Source: Actinomycetota bacterium
Lineage (GTDB): Bacteria > Actinomycetota > Acidimicrobiia > Spongiisociales > UBA11373
Assembly (NCBI GenBank): GCA_003486285.1
Contig: DNGH01000050.1
Location: 1 to 5,163, forward strand
Length of the DNA: 5,163 nt
Direction of reading: 5' to 3'
This document shows positions 1 through 4,849 of this stretch, one piece after another. Position 1 is the stretch's first letter. Each line of letters opens with the position of its first letter. The notes under the pieces were generated by a model, which had not been told where the DNA came from, did no database searches, and saw nothing but the letters and a program-made list of their open reading frames with translations. Both the position numbers and the translations under genes were made by a program.

Positions 1-66
1 CCGGATTTGAACCGGCGACCTCTTGACCCCCAGTCAAGCGCGCTAACCAAGCTGCGCCACAGCCCG
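1..66 (-). tRNA. tRNA-Pro (anticodon GGG), 3' end cut off by the window edge
   Basis: Read on the minus strand from 66 to 1, this folds as a standard tRNA. The acceptor 5' strand is CGGGCTG (66-60), followed by TG and a GCGC/GCGC D stem around a ten-base D loop. The anticodon stem is CTTGA/TCAAG around the loop CTGGGGG (33-27), which places anticodon GGG at 31-29. The variable loop is AGGTC. The T stem begins GCCGG and the T loop is TTCAAAT. The last T-stem base, the 3' acceptor strand and the discriminator lie beyond position 1, so about 8 templated bases (more if CCA is encoded) are missing. GGG reads CCC proline codons, which suits a GC-rich genome. It follows the der operon on the same strand but probably has its own promoter. 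Confidence 0.95.
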
Positions 67-78
67 CGACGAACCCCG

Positions 79-84
79 ATCGTA
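79..84 (-). promoter_or_regulatory. Candidate -10 box of the tRNA-Pro promoter
   Basis: On the minus strand this reads TACGAT, matching the TANNNT consensus of the main sigma factor in actinobacteria. It lies 12 nt before the mature tRNA 5' end, so transcription would start about 5-6 nt upstream of the tRNA. I see no good TTGACA-like -35 at 16-18 nt spacing, and that region overlaps the hairpins ending the upstream operon. The call rests on position and the hexamer alone. Confidence 0.4.
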
Positions 85-89
85 CCGGA

Positions 90-122
90 ACCGTGTGACG
101 GTGAGGCCGGTCGTCGGCCTCA
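90..122 (-). terminator. Tandem hairpins at the end of the der operon, likely U-less terminator
   Basis: Two stem-loops follow each other. The first has an 8-bp GC-rich stem (102-109 with 115-122) and a 5-nt loop, and on the minus strand it begins at the TGA stop of the 40-aa gene. The second has a 5-bp stem, ACCGT/ACGGT (90-94 with 98-102), and a 3-nt loop, and shares base 102 with the first. No U-run follows, only TT. Hairpins without a U-tract are common at gene ends in high-GC actinobacteria, and this one separates the der operon from the tRNA gene. Termination is inferred from position and structure. The structure could instead protect the mRNA 3' end. Confidence 0.5.
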
Positions 123-242
123 GGTGATCAGCCCGGCCAGCCAGACCACCCCCTGGACCAATCTGACCAGAAGGTAGAGAACCGCGGCGCCGACCAGGAG
201 TCGGAACCCCAGGGGGGTCGGCTCCCCCACCGGGGTGGTCAC
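120..242 (-). CDS. Small single-span membrane protein (40 aa), unknown function
   Basis: I do not recognise this protein. It is a 40-residue ORF with a GTG start at 242-240. Its start overlaps the TGA stop of the carboxyltransferase gene in a GTGA junction, so it is probably translated by coupling. No convincing Shine-Dalgarno sequence precedes it; the nearest purine run (GGGA) is about 10 nt away. The N-terminus (about residues 2-11) is polar and proline-rich. From about residue 12 to the end it is strongly hydrophobic, with Leu, Val, Ala and Trp, broken only by Arg14, Arg27 and Gln30, which fits one membrane helix or an amphipathic membrane-lying helix. The stop lies inside the first terminator hairpin. 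The tight coupling, the clear hydrophobic segment and the lack of any other gene in this stretch support it as real. A link to the carboxylase is only inferred from position. It does not look like the charged, soluble epsilon subunits (AccE/PccE) of actinobacterial carboxylases. Confidence 0.6.
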   Translation of the reverse strand: MTTPVGEPTPLGFRLLVGAAVLYLLVRLVQGVVWLAGLIT

Positions 243-1765
243 ACCGGCGGGATCCCGTGGCGCCGATCGGAGAAGTGGCGGTCGCGGTTCGAGGAGTAGG
301 CGAGGCGGGTGAGCAGCTCGTCGCGGAGCCGCTCCGGCGGCACCACCGCATCGATCACGAGATCCGAGGCGAGACGAAGCAAATCCACGTCCTGCTCGTA
401 CTCGGCGCGCCGCTCGGCGACAAAGCGTTGCCGCTCCTCGGGATCGGTGATGGCATGGATGGCGTTGTAGAAGACGGCGTTCACGGCGGCCTCCGGTCCC
501 ATCACCGCGATCTCGGCGGTGGGGAGGGCAATCGTGGCATCGGGGCGGAACCCCGGCCCGGCAAAGGCATACAGCCCGGCGCCGTAGGCCTTGCGCACGA
601 TGACCGAGATCTTGGGCACGGTCGCCTCGGCGATGGCAGTGAGCATCTTGGCGCCGGCGCGGATGATCCCCTGGCGCTCGACCTCGGTTCCGATCATGAA
701 TCCGGGCACGTCCGCCAGGAACACCAGCGGGAGATTGAAGGCATCGCACAACCAGATGAAACGCGCCGCCTTGTCCGCGGAGTCGACGAAGAGCACGCCC
801 CCGAGATGCTCGGGTTGTGAGGCCACGATCCCCACCGGCCGGCCGCCGAGTCGGGCAAGAGCGGTGATGACCTCCGGGGCGAAGAGCTCCTTGATCTCGA
901 GCAGGCTCCCGTCGTCGAAAAGGGCGCGCAACAGGCGGTGCATGTCATAGGTCTGGCGCGGGTCGTCGGGGATCACGGTGGCGGCGTCGATGCCCTCGGG
1001 CTCCTCGAAATCGTAGAGCGGGGGCGCCGCAGTGTGGTCCGCAGGAAGGTAGGAGAAGTAGGCACGGGCCCAGGCGATCGCCTCCTCGTCGCCGCTCACC
1101 AGCGCATCGCCGCACCCGCTGACGGTGCAGTGCATCCGCGCCCCGCCCATCTCCTCGAGCGTGGTGTGCTCGCCGATCACCATCTCGGCCATGCGCGGGG
1201 ATCCCAGGTACATCGAGGCGTTGCCTTCGACCATGATCACGACATCGCAGAAGGCGGGGATGTAGGCGCCCCCCGCCGCAGACGGTCCGAAGAGGCAGCA
1301 GATCTGGGGAACCCGTCCGGAGAGCCGGACCTGGTCGTAGAAGATCCGTCCGGCGCCGCGCCGGCCGGGGAAGAGATCGACCTGGTCGGTGATGCGGGCG
1401 CCGGCCGAGTCGATCAGGTAGAAGACCGGAAGTCGCTCGTCATAAGCGGCCTCGAGGGCTCGCACCATCTTCTCGACCGTGCGGGCTCCCCAGGACCCGG
1501 CCTTCACGGTCGGATCATTGGCGATCACGACCACGGGGCGCCCATCGACGGTTCCCCGTCCCGTCACCACGCCGTCGGCCCCGAGATCCTCGGAGCGGGC
1601 ATTGGCGAGGAGGCCGTCCTCGACGAAAGAGCCCCGATCGCACAGCAGATCGACGCGGGAACGGACCGGGAGCTTGCCCTGCTCGGCCAGGCGCTCGCGG
1701 TGGCGCTCCGGACCGCCGCGAAGGGCTCGCTCGGCTGCGGCGGCGAAGCGGTCGTGCTGGTTCAC
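239..1765 (-). CDS. Acyl-CoA carboxylase, carboxyltransferase (beta) subunit
   Basis: This 508-aa protein belongs to the carboxyltransferase family of biotin-dependent acyl-CoA carboxylases. It would move the carboxyl group from carboxybiotin to an acyl-CoA in the cytoplasm. The N-terminal crotonase-like half carries DSAGAR (about 119-124), FPGRRGAGRIFYDQ (about 132-145) and GPSAAGGAYIPA (about 160-171). The C-terminal half carries DVPGFMIGTEVE (about 352-363), GIIRAGAKML (about 366-375) and RKAYGAGLY (about 391-399). These glycine-rich turns form the acyl-CoA site and oxyanion holes in the family. The length fits one-piece beta subunits (about 510-540 aa). YGAGxY and the FPGR..GRIFY stretch are closer to methylcrotonyl-CoA carboxylase beta than to propionyl-CoA carboxylase beta, whose usual motif is YGGAYDVM, so the substrate is uncertain. 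The GTG start overlaps the der stop (GTGA) and has a GGGAG ribosome site 5 nt upstream. The same frame stays open into der, but no family similarity lies upstream of this GTG. No biotin carboxylase or biotin carrier gene is in the window. Confidence 0.92.
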   Translation of the reverse strand: MNQHDRFAAAAERALRGGPERHRERLAEQGKLPVRSRVDLLCDRGSFVEDGLLANARSEDLGADGVVTGRGTVDGRPVVVIANDPTVKAGSWGARTVEKMVRALEAAYDERLPVFYLIDSAGARITDQVDLFPGRRGAGRIFYDQVRLSGRVPQICCLFGPSAAGGAYIPAFCDVVIMVEGNASMYLGSPRMAEMVIGEHTTLEEMGGARMHCTVSGCGDALVSGDEEAIAWARAYFSYLPADHTAAPPLYDFEEPEGIDAATVIPDDPRQTYDMHRLLRALFDDGSLLEIKELFAPEVITALARLGGRPVGIVASQPEHLGGVLFVDSADKAARFIWLCDAFNLPLVFLADVPGFMIGTEVERQGIIRAGAKMLTAIAEATVPKISVIVRKAYGAGLYAFAGPGFRPDATIALPTAEIAVMGPEAAVNAVFYNAIHAITDPEERQRFVAERRAEYEQDVDLLRLASDLVIDAVVPPERLRDELLTRLAYSSNRDRHFSDRRHGIPPV

Positions 1766-3081
1766 CGGGGCTCCCGGGGTTGGCGGCGGCGAGCCACCAA
1801 GCGTATCGGGGTGCCGGTGAACTCGTAGTGCTCGCGGAGCCGGCCCTCCAGGAAGCGCAGGTAGTCGGGGCCGATCTCTCCCCCGCGCACGAACAGGACG
1901 ATCGTGGGCGGATCGACTCCGACCTGGACCGCGTAGAGGATCCGGCCGCGCCGGCCACCGCGGGTGGGTGGCGGGTGGGCCTCCTGCCAGGCGAGGAGCA
2001 TGCGATTCAGCTCGGGTGTGGGGATGCGGCGGCGCCTTGCGGCCAGGACCTCGCTGATGGCGAGTCCCAGGCGCTGCATCCGCGCCCCGGTGAGCGCGGC
2101 GACGCGAAGCACCGGAGCCCAGGCCACGAATCCGAGCCGGTCGCCGACGTCGATGACGGTGCGTTCCTTCTGCTCGGCGTCGGTGACATCCCACTTGTTG
2201 AGCAGCACGATGAGCCCGCAACCGGCCTCCACGATCTCCTCGACCAGCCGCTGTTCCTGATGGGTCACCCCGGCGGTGCCGTCGAGCATCATCAGCACCA
2301 GGTCCGCCTCGTCCAACACGGCGCGGGCCCTTTCCACCGAGAAGGCCTCGGCAACTCCCTTGACGTGGGTACGCCGCCGGATGCCTGCGGTGTCGACGAC
2401 GCGATAGGGGCTGCCGTCGATCTCCACGACGACGTCGATCGGGTCGCGCGTGGTTCCCGGCACCGGGCTCACCAGCACCCGGCTCTCCCCCGCCAGACGG
2501 TTCAGCAGGGTGGACTTGCCCACGTTGGGCCGTCCCAGGATGGCGAGCGTGGGGACCTCCTCGGCCTCGGGAATGACCTCGGCCGCCGGGAGGCGGGAGA
2601 CGATCAGGTCCAGGAGGTCGCCGATGTTGCGCCCGTGGAGTGCGCTCACCGGCTGCGGCTCTCCCAGCCCGAGCGACCAGAGGTGGCCGACCTGAGGATC
2701 GACCGCGGCGCCGTCGGCCTTGTTGGCCACCAGGACCACGGGAACCCCGGACCTCTGCACGATCCGGGCCACCGCAAGGTCCTCTTCGACCGCGGGGGTG
2801 ATGGCATCGGCCACGACCACCACGACGTCGGCGGCGGCGACGGCAGCCTGCGCCTGGGTCCTGACGTCGGCGGTCAGGGCGTCCCCGGCGGTGTCCCAAC
2901 CCCCGGTGTCGACGATCACGAACTCGCGGCCCGACCACTCCGCCTCGAACTCGCGACGGTCGCGGGTGATGCCAGGCTTGGGCCCGACGACGGCAGCGCC
3001 GCGCTTGAGGACGCGGTTGACCAGGGTCGACTTGCCGACATTGGGTCGCCCGACGATCGCCACCACCGGCAGTCTGCTCAT
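1762..3081 (-). CDS. der: Ribosome-assembly GTPase Der (EngA)
   Basis: Der is an essential GTPase with two G domains that helps 50S ribosomal subunit maturation in the cytoplasm. At 439 aa the protein is the usual length. G domain 1 has GRPNVGKST (11-19), PGITRDR (36-42), DTGGW (58-62), NKAD (120-123) and SALHG (146-150). G domain 2 has a second GRPNVGKST (183-191), PGTTRD (208-213), DTAG (230-233) and NKWD (295-298). The C-terminal KH-like domain includes a YLRFLEGRLRE segment followed by FTGTPIRL near the end, typical of Der. No conserved motif is missing. The ATG at 3081-3079 sits just before the first G motif, as expected, but has no Shine-Dalgarno sequence. It overlaps the TGA of a 7-codon mini-ORF (ATGA), which may drive its translation. 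der is the first gene of the operon continuing into the carboxyltransferase, and is divergent from ispH with 68 bp between start codons. Confidence 0.97.
   Translation of the reverse strand: MSRLPVVAIVGRPNVGKSTLVNRVLKRGAAVVGPKPGITRDRREFEAEWSGREFVIVDTGGWDTAGDALTADVRTQAQAAVAAADVVVVVADAITPAVEEDLAVARIVQRSGVPVVLVANKADGAAVDPQVGHLWSLGLGEPQPVSALHGRNIGDLLDLIVSRLPAAEVIPEAEEVPTLAILGRPNVGKSTLLNRLAGESRVLVSPVPGTTRDPIDVVVEIDGSPYRVVDTAGIRRRTHVKGVAEAFSVERARAVLDEADLVLMMLDGTAGVTHQEQRLVEEIVEAGCGLIVLLNKWDVTDAEQKERTVIDVGDRLGFVAWAPVLRVAALTGARMQRLGLAISEVLAARRRRIPTPELNRMLLAWQEAHPPPTRGGRRGRILYAVQVGVDPPTIVLFVRGGEIGPDYLRFLEGRLREHYEFTGTPIRLVARRRQPREPR
1771..1775 (-). promoter_or_regulatory. Ribosome binding site fixing the carboxyltransferase GTG start
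   Basis: On the minus strand this reads GGGAG, 5 nt before the GTG at 1765-1763 and inside the last codons of der. It supports that GTG over any upstream start in the open frame that runs on through der. Confidence 0.65.
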
Positions 3082-3101
3082 TCGAAACCGAGGCGCGTCA
3101 T
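3078..3101 (-). CDS. Putative 7-codon leader ORF coupled to der
   Basis: Minus-strand ATG at 3101-3099 encodes MTRLGFE followed by TGA, and the TGA overlaps the der start codon as ATGA. The frame is different from der (the two ATGs are 20 nt apart). A TATCCT box lies exactly 6 nt before this ATG, the spacing that produces leaderless mRNAs in actinobacteria, so the transcript would start on the ATG itself. Because der has no Shine-Dalgarno sequence, ribosomes finishing the mini-ORF could restart on der. The peptide shows no run of regulatory codons that would suggest attenuation. This is inferred from layout only; the ATG could also be present merely because this arm mirrors the ispH promoter arm. 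Confidence 0.4.
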   Translation of the reverse strand: MTRLGFE

Positions 3102-3113
3102 CCGCGCAGGATA
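3101..3113 (-). promoter_or_regulatory. Candidate leaderless promoter of the der operon
   Basis: On the minus strand TATCCT (3113-3108) is followed by GCGCGG and then ATG at 3101. TANNNT with its last T seven bases before the start point is the common -10 layout for leaderless actinobacterial mRNAs, so the start point would be the A at 3101. The expected -35 area (about 3131-3136) reads GGATGC, not a consensus. It overlaps the -10 zone of the ispH promoter, so polymerase could probably occupy only one of the two at a time. Confidence 0.5.
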
Positions 3114-3137
3114 GGGAGCCTGGCGCCGGGGCATCCC

Positions 3138-3150
3138 TATCCTGCGCGGA
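3138..3150 (+). promoter_or_regulatory. Candidate leaderless promoter of ispH
   Basis: TATCCT at 3138-3143 is followed by six bases and the ispH ATG at 3150. This matches the TANNNT -10 spacing of leaderless transcripts, and there is no Shine-Dalgarno sequence before the ATG, which agrees with leaderless translation. The -35 area (about 3115-3120, GGAGCC) is not recognisable. It is the exact mirror of the candidate der promoter. Confidence 0.55.
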
Positions 3151-4196
3151 TGGTCGACAAGGTGCTCCTGGCCGAACCGCGCGGCTTCTGCGCGGGAGTC
3201 GAGATGGCGATCAAGGCGCTGACCTGGATGGTGGGCGTCTTCGAACCGCCGGTCTACTGCTACCACGAGATCGTCCACAACGCCGCCGTCGTCGACATCT
3301 TCGAACGTGCCGGGGTCGTCTTCGTGGACGACATCGCCGCCGTTCCCTCCGGGGCACCCGTCATGCTCTCCGCCCACGGCTCGGCTCCGGAGGTGGCGGC
3401 GGCTGCGGAGCGCTGGGGGGCCGTGACGGTGGACGCGGTCTGCCCGCTCGTCACCAAGGTGCATCACGAGGTGCGGCGGCGCGCCGAGGACGGCTATCGG
3501 ATCATCTATGTCGGCCACCAAGGCCACGACGAGGCGGTCGGCACCGTCGCGGTCGCCCCGGATGCGGTGACGCTGATCGACCCCGACCGCGGGCTGGGCG
3601 GGTTCGCTCCCGATGGCGCGGAGAAGGTGGCCTTGTTGGCACAGACCACGCTTGGAATGTTCGAGTGGGAGGCGGTGCTGGCCGAGGCGCAAGAGCGCTT
3701 CCCGGAACTCTGGACGGCGCGTCGCTCCGACCTCTGTTACGCCACCACGAATCGTCAGACCGCGGTCGTAGAACTCGCCGACCGTTCCGACCTGGTCCTG
3801 GTCGTCGGATCGGAGAACTCCTCCAACACCCAGGCATTGGTGCGGGTGGCGCGGGCGCGAGGTGTGCCGGCGCAGCGCGTCGAAGGCCCTGGGGCCGTGG
3901 ATCCCGCCTGGCTCGAGGGGGTTTCCGTGGTGGGTGTGACGGCGGGGGCCTCGGCCCCGGATGCGGCGGTGCGGGCCGTCATCGCCGCTGTGGCCCCGGT
4001 CCATGGGGTCGAGGTGGTGCGCGTCACCGAGGAGGGTGAGTACTTCCCTCCCCCGCCCCGTCTGCGCGCCTTCGTCGAGGCGTTGCAGGCTGCCGTCGAA
4101 GGCGGGGTGGCCTGCCGCCATCCCGGCCGACCCGGGCCGCTGGACGAGGACCGGGTGTGGGATGCCACGCACGCCCTCGAGCTGCTCGAGGCCTGA
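3150..4196 (+). CDS. ispH: 4-hydroxy-3-methylbut-2-enyl diphosphate reductase (IspH/LytB)
   Basis: IspH is an iron-sulfur enzyme that carries out the last step of the MEP pathway, reducing HMBPP to IPP and DMAPP in the cytoplasm. The three cluster cysteines are visible: Cys14 in RGFCAGV, Cys98 in AVCPLVTKVH and Cys196 in DLCYATTNRQ. The substrate-binding residues are also present: His43 (HEIVHN), His76 (AHGSAP), His126 and Glu128 (GHQGHDE), Thr167 (QTTLG), Ser224-Asn226 (SENSSN) and Ser268 (TAGASAP). At 348 aa it is slightly longer than typical (about 310-335). The extra length is a C-terminal tail after EGEYFPPPPRLR, which contains one more cysteine (ACRHPG). The ATG is at the edge of the inverted repeat, with the RGFCAGV motif 11 residues in, as usual. 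The gene runs opposite to its neighbours der and cmk, and converges on cmk with 5 bp between stops. Confidence 0.97.
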   Translation: MVDKVLLAEPRGFCAGVEMAIKALTWMVGVFEPPVYCYHEIVHNAAVVDIFERAGVVFVDDIAAVPSGAPVMLSAHGSAPEVAAAAERWGAVTVDAVCPLVTKVHHEVRRRAEDGYRIIYVGHQGHDEAVGTVAVAPDAVTLIDPDRGLGGFAPDGAEKVALLAQTTLGMFEWEAVLAEAQERFPELWTARRSDLCYATTNRQTAVVELADRSDLVLVVGSENSSNTQALVRVARARGVPAQRVEGPGAVDPAWLEGVSVVGVTAGASAPDAAVRAVIAAVAPVHGVEVVRVTEEGEYFPPPPRLRAFVEALQAAVEGGVACRHPGRPGPLDEDRVWDATHALELLEA

Positions 4197-4201
4197 GGCC
4201 C

Positions 4202-4849
4202 CTAGACGCGCCCCACCAGGTCGAGGACTTGCCTCACCACTGCGGCGGCCGTGAGGTGCGAGGTGTCGACCACCACGGCATCGGCGGCGGGACGCAGCGG
4301 CGAGTTGGCCCGGGACGAATCGAGGTGGTCGCGGCGCGTCATCTGCGCGATCAACTCGTCCCGGGTCAGTCCCGCGGCCTCGGGATCACCGGCCCGCCGG
4401 TCTGCCCGCACCGCGACGCTCGCGGTGAGGTACACCTTGACCGGAGCCTCCGGGAAGACGACCGTGCCAATGTCCCTTCCCTCCACCACTGCATCACCGC
4501 CGTGATCGGACACCCAGGCGCGCTGCATGGCGACGATGGCGCGGCGCACGGCGGCGTGCGCCGACACCTGGCTGACCGCGGCGGTCACCTCCGGCCCGCG
4601 TATCCGATCGGCGACGTCCTCACCACCGAGCAGCATCCGCCCATCCCCGCCGAAGTCGACGCGAATGCCGTCGAGTGCCCGGAGGATTCCCGCTTCGTCG
4701 CCAGGATCCACACCCGCCTCGAAGGACACCAGGGTGGCCAACCGGTAGTACGCCCCGGTGTCGAGGTGGGGAATCCCCAGGGCGGCGGCGACGGCGCGTG
4801 CCACCGTGCTCTTGCCCACTCCGCTCGGACCGTCTATTGCGACGACCAC
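4202..4849 (-). CDS. cmk: Cytidylate (CMP) kinase
   Basis: CMP kinase uses ATP to phosphorylate CMP and dCMP, recycling nucleotides from RNA turnover and lipid synthesis. At 215 aa it is close to the usual length (about 220-230). The P-loop GPSGVGKST is at 7-15. DTGAYYR (30-36) matches the CMP-binding DTGAMYR with Tyr for Met. The insert-domain stretch DVADRIRGPEV is at 78-88, and GRDIGTVVFP at 124-133. The lid arginines lie in RRDHLDSSRANSPL (172-185), followed by AADAVVVDTS. The GTG start at 4849-4847 sits just before the P-loop and is preceded by GGAG with a 5-nt spacer. The start overlaps the aroA 3' end by 16 nt, indicating cotranscription and coupled translation. The TAG stop faces the ispH stop. 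Confidence 0.95.
   Translation of the reverse strand: MVVAIDGPSGVGKSTVARAVAAALGIPHLDTGAYYRLATLVSFEAGVDPGDEAGILRALDGIRVDFGGDGRMLLGGEDVADRIRGPEVTAAVSQVSAHAAVRRAIVAMQRAWVSDHGGDAVVEGRDIGTVVFPEAPVKVYLTASVAVRADRRAGDPEAAGLTRDELIAQMTRRDHLDSSRANSPLRPAADAVVVDTSHLTAAAVVRQVLDLVGRV

Larger units (their letters stand above)
3099..3152. repeat. Perfect 19-bp inverted repeat spanning the der/ispH divergent promoters
   Basis: The left arm 3099-3117 (catccgcgcaggataggga) is the exact reverse complement of the right arm 3134-3152, with a 16-nt spacer. The outer end of each arm is an ATG pointing outward: ispH's start on the plus strand (3150-3152), and the mini-ORF start on the minus strand (3101-3099). Each arm also contains TATCCT, 6 nt before its ATG. 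The spacer holds a near-palindrome around GGCGCC (3122-3127), centred 1 bp off the repeat centre. A chance 19-bp match at this spacing is very unlikely. The sequence is not coding by any known gene, and lies where transcription of both flanking genes must begin. Confidence 0.95.

Noticed and set aside
248..257. 10-bp palindrome cgggatcccg near the carboxyltransferase 3' end
   Set aside because: It lies in coding sequence, is short for GC-rich DNA, and has no promoter or repeated copy nearby to suggest an operator.
938..1828. Plus-strand open frame opposite the carboxyltransferase
   Set aside because: Antisense shadow with no recognisable domain. The opposite strand encodes a clear carboxyltransferase over the same bases.
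1766..2938. Possible N-terminal extension of the carboxyltransferase, since its frame stays open into der
   Set aside because: The extra residues are Arg/Gly/Pro-rich shadow sequence of der. The family N-terminus (DRFAAAAERAL...) starts right at the GTG, which has a GGGAG site and a GTGA overlap.
1780..3114. Long plus-strand open frame (444 codons) opposite der
   Set aside because: It mirrors der on the other strand in GC-rich DNA. Its product is rich in Gly, Asp, His and Arg with no family motif, while der shows all Der motifs in its own frame.
3099..3152. Inverted repeat read as a terminator, an insertion-sequence end or a riboswitch
   Set aside because: It lies between the 5' ends of divergent genes, so a terminator makes no sense. 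There is no transposase or target duplication, and if transcripts start at the arm edges the hairpin is not transcribed.
2720..4039. Plus-strand open frame of 439 codons crossing the der/ispH boundary
   Set aside because: It runs antisense to der and then out of frame through ispH, and the product is low-complexity Arg/Gly/Thr-rich. It would also read through the promoter repeat.
3078..4172. Minus-strand open frame of 364 codons ending in MTRLGFE, opposite ispH
   Set aside because: It is the antisense shadow of ispH. Only its last seven codons, beginning at an ATG with a -10 box, have any independent support.
4175..4191. 7-bp hairpin (CCTCGAG/CTCGAGG) near the end of ispH as a terminator
   Set aside because: It falls on in-frame codons for the ispH C-terminus, has a 3-nt loop and no U-run. 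Repeated CTCGAG codons explain it well enough.
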